From JAGXLP01 sp964649445 (GTDB lineage: Bacteria; Bipolaricaulota; Bipolaricaulia; M55B111): a stretch of DNA of 25,616 bases. This document shows, piece by piece, positions 1-8,245 of the stretch. The number at the start of each line of letters is the position of its first letter. The stretch's first letter is position 1. The notes below the pieces were generated by a model. That model saw nothing but the letters and a program-made list of their open reading frames with translations, was not told the DNA's origin and did not search any database. The translations under genes and the position numbers were made by a program. The stretch is taken from the NCBI GenBank assembly GCA_964649445.1, contig CAZYPS010000023.1, positions 1 to 25,616 of the forward strand, given 5' to 3'.

Positions 1-17
1 AATCCTGCTAGATCTTT

Positions 18-55
18 AATACCACCCCCGCCTAGGTCGGGGGTGGTATTTATTT
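18..55 (+). terminator. Rho-independent terminator of an upstream off-window gene
   Basis: A perfect 13-bp stem (18-30 with 38-50) closes a 7-nt loop, CCTAGGT. The stem is rich in C on the left and G on the right. It is followed by TTATTT on the plus strand, while the minus-strand side is A-rich, so it most likely ends a plus-strand gene lying left of the window. Confidence 0.75.
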
Positions 56-513
56 AAAAACATTCTTTAAATGAAAAATTAGAGGCGAAAATATGTAAGC
101 CTTTACAAACTTTTTCGAATCCTGAACCGAAACCAGGAAAATTTCGATTAACCCAGTACTATGCAGCTACTAACTAAATTGAGGCAATTTCATAAGACTT
201 AAACCCCGCCCGTTTGGACGAATCAGCACGCTACAGTCCGAGTATTCAATACCGTTATATCTTTCTTATATTATTTGTATGGAAGTACTAAAATCTGTAA
301 AATTATTAAAGTTGATATTATAAAGTGATATTTTATCGACTCTTAATAAAAACCTTATCCTGTTTACTTAGTTTCTTAGTTCAAACTACAGGGTGAAAAC
401 AAAAGACCCCGTTCACAGAAGCCAGAAAGATGTTTTCTCTGGCGCAAACCCTTTTCGATTACCGGTTTTTGATAAAACTACTCGGGTGAACACCTGCTGC
501 TGGTGATAGCACG
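56..513. other. Intergenic region and leader of the PAS/GGDEF gene
   Basis: This stretch has no convincing gene. It is AT-rich around 250-360, where the promoter of the next gene presumably lies, but no hexamer pair is good enough to name. The last 100 bases hold a small hairpin (GCCAGA at 421-426 with TCTGGC at 438-443) followed by GCAAACCC and a possible AAACC/GGTTT pairing. This could be a structured leader. It does not match a c-di-GMP riboswitch well enough to call one. Confidence 0.4.
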
Positions 514-2964
514 ATGAAAGAAGATCATCTCCTTGAAACCATCTTTCAAACTTCTCACCTATTTGTGATGCTCTTGGACGAAGAAGGCAAACTAATTGAG
601 GCAAACCAGGAGGTCCTCGAATTTATTGATTGCAAAATGGAGGATGTCCGGGAAAAGAAATTCTGGAAGACACCCTGGTGGAGCCATTCGGATAATTTAC
701 AAAAAAAACTGAAAGAAGAGATAAAGAAGGCAAGTAGAGAAGAAGAAATTAGGTTCGAAGCACGTCATTTCTCTCCCGAAGGGAAAAGCGCCATAGTAGA
801 CTTTATAATTCGATCAATAGAGTCAAAAGATGGCTCGGATCGATTACTCGCTCTGGGAAGGGATATAACAGACCGCATCCAATCAGAAAAGAAACATAAA
901 ATTATTACCGAGGCTTCCTCACAGGCCATATATCTATTCCAGGACGGAAAGTTTAAATTCGTAAATGAAAGTTTCGAGAACCTTACCGGCTACAGCCAGG
1001 AAGAATTGAATGGTATGGACTTCTTGAAACTTATTCACCCCGATTACAAAAACCGGATAGCCAAATGGACCCAGCAGGCACTTACTGGAGACGATACCGG
1101 ACTACCAGAAAGAGTAGAATATAAAATTGTAACAAAAAAAGGGGGAGAAATTTGGGCTCGCAGCCTCCCCTCCATTATCGAGTTCGAAGGAAAACCGGCG
1201 ATCGTCGGAAATGCAGTGGATATTACCCAGGAAATGGAGATGAAGCAGAAACTTAAGTCGGAGAGAGAACTACTGGAATCTATAATGACGCTTACTCCCG
1301 ACCTGATATACTTTAAAGACGACAAACATAGGTACGAACGGGTTAACAAAGCTTATGAAGAATTACTAGACCTCGACGAAAGTGAAATGATCGGAGAAAC
1401 TGCAAAATCCTTCTGGCCTGAATGGGAAAAAATTTTAGAAGACGAATGTCAGGTCCTGTCCGGAGAACCAGTAATTGGCAGGGAGCGGAAGGCCACTCTA
1501 CCTAACGGAGAATGCCGCTGGTACTCAATAAACAAGCTTCCACGACGAGACGCTGAAGGAAATATAACCGGTATTCTTGGGATGGATAGAGACATTACCC
1601 AGCAAAAGAAAATCGAGAAGAAATTAAACGAACGCGAACGGGAGATGTCTATCCTTTTAAGTAACCTACCCGGGATGGCCTATAGATGCAAGAACATCAG
1701 GAACTGGAGCATGCAATTCGTAAGCGAAGGGTGCAAAGACCTTACCGGCTACCTGCCAGAAGAGTTAGCTGGCGATCAAGGTGTATCCTACGGGGATTTG
1801 ATAATTGAGGAAGACACGGAAAGGGTCTGGAAAAGTATTCAAGAACAGATAAATTCCCGATCTTCCTACCAGCTGGAATACAGGATCAGGACGAAAACGG
1901 GTAAGCGAAAGTGGGTCTGGGAACAGGGAAGAGGGGTTTATGATTCAAACGGCAACCTGCAGAACCTCCAGGGTTTTATCACCAATATTACGGAAAGGAA
2001 ACAGACTGAGCAGGCACTTGACGAGGAACGCAATAAGCTAAAAAACCTCCATGAAGCCGTTGATTTACTTCAGCAAAAGGATACCGAAGAAGCAATGCTC
2101 CAGACTGCTGTGGAAGTTGTGGAAAAAATGCTAGATCTTGAACTCTGTGCTATCTCTATTCTGGAAGGTAAATATCTCGTACCGAGGGCAAATTCGGAAG
2201 ATCTGGGTTCCGACGAAACGGTTAAATTCAAAGTGGGTGAAGGTATAGCCGGCAAAACAATAGACCAAGGTGAAACTATCTGGGGAGACGATGTAAGGAA
2301 CTTTCCGGAAGCAAAACCGACAAATGAAGAGTTCAGAGGATTTATCAGCGTTCCCTTAGGAGACCTGGGGAATTTACAGATAATATCCAAGGAAAAGGGC
2401 AGTTTCACGGAACGAGACGTAGAGCTAGTCGAAATCCTGGCCGGCCATCTACAGGAAGAATTGAAAAGAATCAGACTGGAAGAGGACCTTCGTCAGCAAG
2501 CAATACGTGATCCTCTAACTGATTTATACAACCGCCGTTACTTCAACGAAACGCTCGAGAAAGAAGTACAAAAGGTAAAACGTTATGACGGCCTGCTCTC
2601 TTTTTTGATGTTCGATATAGATAGTTTCAAGAAAGTGAACGATCGTTATTCTCACCAAACAGGCGATAAAGTTCTTCAGGAGCTAGCAAACCTCCTGAAG
2701 GATAACGTCAGAAGCGCAGATACAGTGGTAAGGTACGGGGGAGACGAATTTCTGGTTATGATGCCGGAAACGGAAGAAGAGGTTAAAGAGGTAGTCAGCA
2801 GATTGAAGCAGTCTTTGGACCAATGGAACGACCAAAATAACCTGATAGATTTCCGGTTAAGCCTATCCATGGGGGTATCTCATTGGAGACCCAACCAGGA
2901 CAGAGACGTTGAGGAAACACTCAAAGAAGCAGACAGAAGAATGTACGAGGATAAGGAAATGTAA
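514..2964 (+). CDS. Multi-PAS, GAF and GGDEF diguanylate cyclase
   Basis: This 816-residue sensor probably makes cyclic di-GMP from two GTP. Four PAS/PAC units occupy roughly residues 8-118, 125-245, 255-370 and 380-500, several ending in the typical PAC tail (DITDR, DITQ, NITERK). A GAF-like domain follows (about 520-655), and the GGDEF domain runs from about 664 to the end. The active-site loop is intact as YGGDEF (GGDEF at 742-746), and an RSAD inhibitory I-site sits five residues upstream (733-736), so both catalysis and product feedback are plausible. There is no signal peptide or membrane segment, which points to a soluble cytoplasmic sensor of small ligands or redox state. The ATG follows a weak GGTGAT at 502-507. 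There is no EAL or HD-GYP domain. The family is clear but the signal sensed is unknown. Confidence 0.93.
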   Translation: MKEDHLLETIFQTSHLFVMLLDEEGKLIEANQEVLEFIDCKMEDVREKKFWKTPWWSHSDNLQKKLKEEIKKASREEEIRFEARHFSPEGKSAIVDFIIRSIESKDGSDRLLALGRDITDRIQSEKKHKIITEASSQAIYLFQDGKFKFVNESFENLTGYSQEELNGMDFLKLIHPDYKNRIAKWTQQALTGDDTGLPERVEYKIVTKKGGEIWARSLPSIIEFEGKPAIVGNAVDITQEMEMKQKLKSERELLESIMTLTPDLIYFKDDKHRYERVNKAYEELLDLDESEMIGETAKSFWPEWEKILEDECQVLSGEPVIGRERKATLPNGECRWYSINKLPRRDAEGNITGILGMDRDITQQKKIEKKLNEREREMSILLSNLPGMAYRCKNIRNWSMQFVSEGCKDLTGYLPEELAGDQGVSYGDLIIEEDTERVWKSIQEQINSRSSYQLEYRIRTKTGKRKWVWEQGRGVYDSNGNLQNLQGFITNITERKQTEQALDEERNKLKNLHEAVDLLQQKDTEEAMLQTAVEVVEKMLDLELCAISILEGKYLVPRANSEDLGSDETVKFKVGEGIAGKTIDQGETIWGDDVRNFPEAKPTNEEFRGFISVPLGDLGNLQIISKEKGSFTERDVELVEILAGHLQEELKRIRLEEDLRQQAIRDPLTDLYNRRYFNETLEKEVQKVKRYDGLLSFLMFDIDSFKKVNDRYSHQTGDKVLQELANLLKDNVRSADTVVRYGGDEFLVMMPETEEEVKEVVSRLKQSLDQWNDQNNLIDFRLSLSMGVSHWRPNQDRDVEETLKEADRRMYEDKEM

Positions 2965-3269
2965 CTATATAACTCACTCTCTTTCTATTCTACCTGCAGT
3001 AAAATCTATAAAGTTTTAAGAAATATAATTAAAAACTTAACACTTATTACTGCCCGGGCTGTTCTGGTCCAACCCTCCTCCTGGGAATTTAAATATCTTT
3101 TTCCATATGAGCCACAAGCAATGATAGTTTAGTAAAGTAATCGCTTGAATCTCGTTACCCCCGCCCATAGAGCGGGGCATTACGCCCGATTCATGGCTTA
3201 GCCATCGCGATTTCTATTTATTTACAAACTTTCGCATCCATCCCCGGCCAAGAGCCGGAGGATTCTGAG
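2965..3269. other. Non-coding region with three GC-rich hairpins
   Basis: No gene is visible. Three short stems occur close together: CCCCGC (3159-3164) with GCGGGG (3172-3177), ATGGC (3193-3197) with GCCAT (3201-3205), and CCGGC (3244-3248) with GCCGG (3254-3258). They lie 3' of the minus-strand surface-protein gene and could help end its transcript, but none has a clear U-tract. The compact GC-rich style recalls the structured ends of IS200/IS605 elements, though no transposase is present. Confidence 0.4.
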
Positions 3270-3906
3270 TTAATTTGCTGAATCCATATATCCGTCAGGG
3301 TCACCAATGGAACAATCCATGTAACCTGTGGAATTGTACAGTTCCGCAACGTCCTCGTAGCTATACCTTAGAGGTCCCACCCTTCCGGGGTAACCCCCTT
3401 CGTCAATTAACTTCTCGACTTCCAGGTACTCGCCTCCAAGGATGGCAACCGACACTACTCCTTTTTTGGTTGGTGTTCACTGGATTTGGACAGGAGGTAG
3501 GTTTTATATCGACGTAGACCTCGGGAGCAACCACCTCTACCGTTACCTCGGCGGTATCCTCTACAGTATTATCCTCCGGACCGGTACCAGTGGCGGTCGC
3601 AGTGTTCGTTGTATCTTCATTTATCTCCGCTGTAAGTTCGTATTTTGAGGACTCATCCGGACCTAGTTCTTCTGGACCACTTACGGTACCAAGTTTGTTG
3701 TCTTCAATTTCGACTCCTGTAATGGGTACTCCGCCATTGTTAGTCACCGTGTAGGTATAGGTAACCTCGGCACCGGGAAATACCTTTTGTTCACTTACCG
3801 ATTTTTCAAGGGATATAGATTGGCTCATCGCACCGACTGAAAAAATTGTTAAAGCTAAAATTAGAACGGACAACAACATTAGTAGAAATTTTCCCCGCGT
3901 TCTCAT
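3270..3906 (-). pseudogene. Secreted DUF11-type surface protein, frameshifted
   Basis: The gene starts at 3906 with ATG after AGGTGG (3912-3917). It encodes a signal peptide (about residues 1-28) and a DUF11-like beta-sandwich (about 30-125) with phrases such as TYTYTVTNNGG. A linker VDIKPTSCPNPVN follows, which in related bacterial surface proteins leads into KGVLPVAILG. Here the frame changes at a run of six A residues (plus-strand T run 3462-3467). The original frame runs on to a stop at 3403, but the expected continuation VAILGGEYLEVEKL, then PLRYSYEDV and DPDGYMD, is in the next frame and stops at 3270. Removing one A would restore a protein of about 211 residues. The C-terminus also looks clipped, since relatives usually continue after DGYMD. 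It may be a true pseudogene, a phase-variable gene, or a homopolymer sequencing error. Confidence 0.75.
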
Positions 3907-4287
3907 CTAAACCACCTCTTTGTTCTTTGGTGAAATCCTAGTTTATCAGTCATTTTTATATTTTAGGTAGAGAAAATGTGTGGGTTTTGTAAGAATTTTC
4001 GATCTTATTAAAGGTTTTACTATCTCCTATAACTACCTATTGACCGGGGTTTCCAATATTATTTGGGACAAATTAACTACTCAATTCAACAATTCGATAG
4101 GGACGATAGGCCAAAAGTGGCCTCGCGCAGATGTGTAAAAATCGGATCCTCGATATTTTTTCTACCTGAACCTTAAAAAAGTTCCCCCTAAACAAAGGTC
4201 ATTAAGGAATAAACTTTTGAAAGTTGCAAAGATTTTGGCTTAAAATTAATAAAATTAATATTGAAGTTAATATTATTAATTATTTAC
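3907..4287. other. Divergent intergenic region
   Basis: This AT-rich stretch lies between the minus-strand surface-protein gene and the plus-strand DUF2089 operon. Apart from the ribosome binding site of the minus-strand gene, the only structure seen is a short hairpin, AGGCCA (4108-4113) with TGGCCT (4118-4123). It has no U-tract, so its role is unknown. Confidence 0.35.
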
Positions 4288-4316
4288 TTGATTTATTTAA
4301 AATTTAGCTGTATAAT
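4288..4316 (+). promoter_or_regulatory. Sigma-70 promoter of the DUF2089 operon
   Basis: TTGATT (4288-4293) is separated by exactly 17 bases from a perfect TATAAT (4311-4316). Transcription should start near 4323. The ribosome binding site GGGAGGT (4334-4340) follows almost at once, so the leader is very short. Confidence 0.75.
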
Positions 4317-4348
4317 GCCTCATAAGTCAAAAAGGGAGGTGGTCAAGT

Positions 4349-4726
4349 ATGCCGAAAAAAATAATTGGTAAATGTCCAGTATGCGACGGAGAAATGAAAG
4401 TTACAGAACTCGAATGCACCAATTGTCATACCCAGGTAAGCGGACAGTTCGAACTAGGGAGGTTCTCACGATTAAATCAAACCCAACTTGAGTTCATCGA
4501 AGTATTTATAAAACTCCGAGGTAACATTAAAGAGGTTGAAGAGGAAATGGGGATATCTTATCCCACGGTCAGAAAAAAACTTGACGAAGTAATCGAATCT
4601 TTAGGTTATCGACCGGAAGAGAGTCCGGATGACGAGACGGTAAAAAAGAGAAAAGAGGTCCTAAACGCACTGGAAGAAGGAGAAATTGGCGTGAAAGAAG
4701 CTAAAAGCAAATTACAGGAACTTTAA
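4349..4726 (+). CDS. DUF2089 family zinc-ribbon/HTH protein
   Basis: This 125-residue protein matches the DUF2089 family, whose biochemical role is not established. An N-terminal zinc ribbon is formed by CPVC (residues 9-12) and CTNC (23-26). A helix-turn-helix-like region follows (about 45-82), with the typical phrase GISYPTVRKKLDEVIESLGY. The last 25 residues (KRKEVLNALEEGEIGVKEA) form a small helical motif that is repeated at the start of the next protein, so it resembles a SHOCT/YvlB-type segment. A strong promoter and GGGAGGT precede it. The second gene starts 11 bases after this stop, so the two are one operon. A DNA-binding regulator is the natural reading. In Firmicutes such proteins are often linked to envelope stress, but that role is inferred here. 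Confidence 0.9.
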   Translation: MPKKIIGKCPVCDGEMKVTELECTNCHTQVSGQFELGRFSRLNQTQLEFIEVFIKLRGNIKEVEEEMGISYPTVRKKLDEVIESLGYRPEESPDDETVKKRKEVLNALEEGEIGVKEAKSKLQEL

Positions 4727-4736
4727 GGAGGGTAAA

Positions 4737-5117
4737 ATGATCGAAGAACGTAAGAAAATATTAAAGATGCTTGATGAAGGCAAAATCAATGTAGAAGAAG
4801 CTAACGAATTATTAACCTCGCTGGAAGAAAGCCAGCCAGAAGAAAAGTCGGATAGAGAAATGACAACGGCCGACGAAGCCAGAACTTTAAAAATTCTAGT
4901 CGTCGAACAAGGGGAGGAAAAAGTAAATATTACTTTCCCGCTTGCGCTAGCAAAGTTTCTCACAAACATAGTACCCGAATCCGCTCAAACAAAGCTCACA
5001 GAAAAAGGTGTCGACCTGGAAAACGTAATCAGTGAAATAGAAAAAGGGACTTTTGACGGAAAAATAGTCGATATCGAGGACGGTAATAGCCGCGTGGAGA
5101 TCCGGCTGGGGCAGTAG
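4737..5117 (+). CDS. SHOCT-like/YvlB N-terminal domain protein
   Basis: This 126-residue protein has an N-terminal helical hairpin (residues 1-28, ERKKILKMLDEGKINVEEA) of the kind found at the start of YvlB/LiaX-like proteins. A charged linker follows, then a domain (about 48-125) with alternating beta strands and the phrase VNITFPLALAKFL. The N-terminal motif is a close echo of the C-terminus of the preceding DUF2089 protein, suggesting a shared partner or self-assembly surface. The start is fixed by AAGGAGGG overlapping the upstream stop. No signal peptide or membrane segment is visible. The exact function is unknown; a co-regulator of the DUF2089 protein is the best guess. Confidence 0.85.
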   Translation: MIEERKKILKMLDEGKINVEEANELLTSLEESQPEEKSDREMTTADEARTLKILVVEQGEEKVNITFPLALAKFLTNIVPESAQTKLTEKGVDLENVISEIEKGTFDGKIVDIEDGNSRVEIRLGQ

Positions 5118-5242
5118 TTGAGGCTTTAGTTTTTCCACAAAATTTCAGTTTATTCTAATTCAAGTGTTCTGTATTCCCTTGGGGGAGTAATTATTCTGCT
5201 CGAAGAATCGGTCTCTTACTGGATGAAATTAGGTGAGGAATT

Positions 5243-6478
5243 ATGCTGAAGGCCTTGAAAAACCGTGATTTTCTCAACCTCTGGCTTGCCCAGTTAGTAT
5301 CCCGTCTCGGCGATGGAATACACGAAATTGCTTTAGCCTGGCTCATTCTGGAATTAACCGGTTCCGCCCTATCAATGGGAGCAATTCTCGCAGTTAGTGT
5401 CACCCCAAACCTGCTCCTGGGTTTACCTGCTGGAGTTTTTGTCGACCGGTTCAATAGAAAACGTATTATGATCCTCACCTATCTTGCCCGGACGCTCATT
5501 GTACTCGTTATTCCCGTTGCCTATGTGGGTGGATTTTTAGAGGTCTGGATGATCTTCGCGGTCGCATTCCTGACAAGCACGGCTGAAGCATTTGCCGGCC
5601 CGGCGCGGCAATCAATTATCCCCAATCTTGTTGGGGAGGAGAACCTGAACCCCGCCAACTCACTTATCCAGATAACCAGAGCTGTCTCGACCCTGTTCGG
5701 GCTCTCGCTCGGAGGCGCCGTTGTGGCTCTATTCGGGCCCTCAAATTCATTTTTTCTTGACTCATTCTCATTTTTTCTTTCCACGGTATTCATCTCCCTA
5801 ATTGCATACGGCCATGTAACCAGAGAAGGTGAAGAGAGTCTCTACAAGGATCTGGCGGTAAAAGTCAAAGGTGGACTAAAATACGTCACGAACGTTCCTT
5901 TTATAAAGCAGCTAATAATAATTGCCGCTGGCGTCAACTTTGTTGTCGCTCCCGTAAACGTCATTATTCCCTACTTCATCAAGGAAACCCTGGGACTTAG
6001 CGCGAGCGTATACGGCGGTATGTCCGCCTGTCTCTCCGCGGGTATGTTCGTCGACAGTATGATAATTGGCAACGGGTTGGTTCATCGGGGTAAGAGTCTG
6101 GGTTTCGGAATAACTGGAGCAGGTATCTCACTTATACTATTCTCGACTTTCTATATCGTCAGCGAAGGGCGCCTACTGCCGACAATCATGCTAATCAGTT
6201 TGCTCAGCATTACTCTAGCCGGTGTAGGACTGTCAATTTCTTTTGCAAATGTCCCTATAAATACGTTACTCCAGAAGACCACTGCAGACAACAAGCGGGG
6301 CAGGGTAATGAGCATAGTTAACATGGGAACGATGGTAGCCACGCCCCTGGCCTACGGTTTCAGCGGATTGTTGATTGAGCAGATTGGAGCAGTGACTCTA
6401 ATACTTGGAATCGGGAGCTTGACTGTACTCGGTTCTATCGCTTGCTTCAGGTCACGGGAGATAATGGGAGCTCAATAA
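5243..6478 (+). CDS. Major facilitator superfamily transporter (MFS_3/EntS-like)
   Basis: This 411-residue protein has about twelve hydrophobic segments and the MFS loop signature DRFNRKRIM after the second segment (residues 68-76). The N-terminal phrase RDFLNLWLAQLVSRLGDGI is typical of the MFS_3 branch that includes enterobactin exporter EntS and macrolide exporters. A second cytoplasmic motif, KRGRVMS, follows in the C-terminal half. It probably exports a small hydrophobic compound or drug by proton antiport; the substrate cannot be told from sequence. The ATG is preceded by AGGTGAGG. It is separated by 125 bases from the upstream operon and appears to stand alone. Confidence 0.9.
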   Translation: MLKALKNRDFLNLWLAQLVSRLGDGIHEIALAWLILELTGSALSMGAILAVSVTPNLLLGLPAGVFVDRFNRKRIMILTYLARTLIVLVIPVAYVGGFLEVWMIFAVAFLTSTAEAFAGPARQSIIPNLVGEENLNPANSLIQITRAVSTLFGLSLGGAVVALFGPSNSFFLDSFSFFLSTVFISLIAYGHVTREGEESLYKDLAVKVKGGLKYVTNVPFIKQLIIIAAGVNFVVAPVNVIIPYFIKETLGLSASVYGGMSACLSAGMFVDSMIIGNGLVHRGKSLGFGITGAGISLILFSTFYIVSEGRLLPTIMLISLLSITLAGVGLSISFANVPINTLLQKTTADNKRGRVMSIVNMGTMVATPLAYGFSGLLIEQIGAVTLILGIGSLTVLGSIACFRSREIMGAQ

Positions 6479-6597
6479 GGAGTACAGTTCCTTAAACCTT
6501 AACTGGAGAAGATAGCAAAAACGATTAAGGGGGAATTAGGACAGGGTTCAAACAAATTATATTACGAAGAAAAATCAACAGGGGGTAAGAAGTTAAA

Positions 6598-6675
6598 TTG
6601 ATTGCCTGGATAGTTATATTTGGCTTTATAGCAGTTATAATACTACTAAACTTTGATTCGATCGATTGGAATTGA
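6598..6675 (+). CDS. Possible 25-residue membrane peptide
   Basis: A TTG-initiated frame encodes 25 residues, beginning MIAWIVIFGFIAVIILL and ending in an acidic, tryptophan-containing tail (FDSIDWN). The first 17 residues would make a single membrane span. A GGGGG run (6581-6585) lies 12 bases upstream, somewhat far for a ribosome binding site. The amino-acid pattern is that of a real small membrane protein, but the start codon and spacing are weak and no family is recognised. Confidence 0.35.
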   Translation: MIAWIVIFGFIAVIILLNFDSIDWN

Positions 6676-6825
6676 AAAACTTCAGTAGTTCTTTAGAAAG
6701 GCTCGATTTCAGGAACTTACTCCACCGTTTCAAATAGTCCGGATAGTATTTTCATTTCAAATTTGAACCTTTACAGTATCCCATAATATTTAACAAAATA
6801 CTGCCCGGGTATACTTGGAAATAAC

Positions 6826-7023
6826 TGTGTAAAATGAATATATAGCTTTGGAAACCGTTCAGGAAAATCTTTTCAGTCAAAGCTGAACATCGAGGCGAGC
6901 GGGCACGGTCTCTTGATTTCGGAGAAATCAAGAGGAGCGAGCCGAGATCGGAAAGGGCAATTTCCCCGCTGGGGAAATTGATCCCTGGTTTTGTCGAACG
7001 GTTTCCAAAGCTAGTTTTACACA
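6826..7023. repeat. 198-bp multi-branched inverted-repeat element (MITE-like or structured RNA)
   Basis: Terminal arms TGTGTAAAA (6826-6834) and TTTTACACA (7015-7023) pair. Then an 18-bp perfect stem forms between 6843-6860 and 6996-7013 (core AGCTTTGGAAACCGTTC). Inside are three hairpins: TTCAG/CTGAA (6872-6887), an 11-bp stem with a 3-nt loop (6910-6920 with 6924-6934, core CTCTTGATTT), and a 10-bp stem with loop GCT (6958-6967 with 6971-6980, core CAATTTCCCC), which extends past a small bulge to AGGG/CCCT. The whole folds as a cloverleaf on either strand. No protein is encoded convincingly. It lies between the MFS gene and the 3' end of the DHH gene. A non-autonomous mobile element is most likely; a structured RNA is the alternative. 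Confidence 0.7.
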
Positions 7024-7094
7024 TAAAATGCTACACTATGGTATACTTTTGTTAGCTTACCCTCATCCTGCAAGAATAGAGCGGATTTCTTGAG

Positions 7095-8144
7095 CTACGA
7101 ACTTTTTCCCACGATATTGAAGAACCTCTCTTTTATGCTATCCGTCAGAGCATCCTGGGTCGATTGTTTGCAGAGAGTATCCCGCAATACTCCCGGTCGG
7201 ACCTGAAACACGCCCATTTCAACGTGGCCTCCCCCAGTGCCCATACCGTCCGCAATTTCCGTGGCAATTTTCTCGGCGGAGTACCTTGAACCGGTATATC
7301 TGATCGAACCTATAATGAGCCCCTCGTCCAGATCTATTCCCGAAACAACTATTCCTTCCATCCCTTCTTCCTTTAAAAGCAGATCCGCTACTGTGGATAA
7401 ATCCGACCTGCTCTTGTTGGGAAGGGTACCAGCGTCGGCAAATTTGTAAGTCCCCCTTACTTCGTAGTGTTCTTCTCCTGTCACCCGATTAATCACTTTG
7501 AGAGTCTCCGACGTCATATTGGAGCTAAGAGTTTCCTTGAGCGCTTCCCTGTCAACTTTACCGATGTAATTTATCACCTGCTGGAAATCCTCGGCGATGA
7601 ACCACCTTAGCAGCCCTTCGGTGACGGTATGTAATCCATAATAGAGTCCGGTTGCCGTTTTTTTATCGAACCCGACTGCCGAGTTTTCAATAAACTCGGC
7701 CAGAATGGTCGAACACGCCCCGTACTCGGGTCTTAAATCGAGGTAAACTTTTTTTCTCTGGAGTATTTCCGACTCCGACCCTGTTTCGTCTCGATTATCC
7801 TGATCGGAGATCAATTTCTTTGCCAACTCTTTCCGTAACTTATCATCAAGTCTATCAGCAAACTCACCCGGGTTGCATCCTACGAGAGAGACGTGACTAT
7901 AATCAGCAAACTCCGCTTTCTCCAGGTTTTTTATCGACATGCCGAGGTAGTTGACAAGTAGCTGGTTTTCCGGCCGGGCAATTTCAGATTCAAACGTAAA
8001 GTCAAACTCCACGCCTTCTGCTTCAAATAATCTTCCAAGGGCGAACGCAGAAGCAATCACATCAGGGTCGGGATTACCAAAGTGGGCTATCGCGACCCTA
8101 CCTGTTAAGCGGGACAACTCGTCAAGAAATTCTCCATAGTTCAT
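7095..8144 (-). CDS. DHH/DHHA1 family protein with degenerate catalytic motifs
   Basis: This protein of 349 residues has the fold of NrnA/GdpP-type phosphodiesterases, which cleave pApA, nanoRNA or c-di-AMP. Motif I is present (H21, NPDPD with D26 and D28), as is the GGGH motif of the DHHA1 domain (304-307). Other metal ligands are not: the motif II aspartate position reads LVGCN (G89), the DHH motif itself reads DQD (114-116), and the usual TDT of motif IV reads HTVT (V174). Conserved context such as YGACSTILAEF keeps the alignment clear. The start at 8144 is chosen because AGGTGGT stands just upstream; longer frames lack one. It is divergent from a diadenylate cyclase gene about 100 bases away, so it may bind c-di-AMP or pApA rather than cleave it, or use an altered metal site. 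Confidence 0.88.
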   Translation of the reverse strand: MNYGEFLDELSRLTGRVAIAHFGNPDPDVIASAFALGRLFEAEGVEFDFTFESEIARPENQLLVNYLGMSIKNLEKAEFADYSHVSLVGCNPGEFADRLDDKLRKELAKKLISDQDNRDETGSESEILQRKKVYLDLRPEYGACSTILAEFIENSAVGFDKKTATGLYYGLHTVTEGLLRWFIAEDFQQVINYIGKVDREALKETLSSNMTSETLKVINRVTGEEHYEVRGTYKFADAGTLPNKSRSDLSTVADLLLKEEGMEGIVVSGIDLDEGLIIGSIRYTGSRYSAEKIATEIADGMGTGGGHVEMGVFQVRPGVLRDTLCKQSTQDALTDSIKERFFNIVGKSS

Positions 8145-8175
8145 ACAACCACCTGTCCAACGATAAGTAGTCAAG

Positions 8176-8185
8176 ACCAATTGGT
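8176..8185. promoter_or_regulatory. Palindrome in the divergent DHH/diadenylate cyclase promoter region
   Basis: ACCAATTGGT is a perfect 10-bp palindrome in the roughly 100-bp region between the two divergent starts. It is placed where one protein could control both genes. No clear promoter hexamers were found next to it, so this remains a weak operator candidate. Confidence 0.25.
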
Positions 8186-8245
8186 AAAGTGGGGTTACTT
8201 GTTAGTAGTTTTAACCACCAATTAAATGTTGTTATTATTAAAGAA

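Noticed and set aside
421..513. Possible c-di-GMP riboswitch before the diguanylate cyclase gene
   Set aside because: A hairpin followed by GGCGCAAACCC looks a little like a GEMM element, but the conserved tetraloop side, the second arm and the closing stem cannot be identified.
6752..7024. 90-residue minus-strand frame
   Set aside because: It runs through the inverted-repeat element, has no ribosome binding site and the peptide has no domain-like pattern. It is explained by the repeat.
6809..7048. Direct repeat GTATACTT on both sides of the inverted-repeat element, as a target duplication
   Set aside because: The copies lie 9 and 17 bases from the element ends, asymmetrically, and the sequence is partly palindromic and short, so chance is likely.
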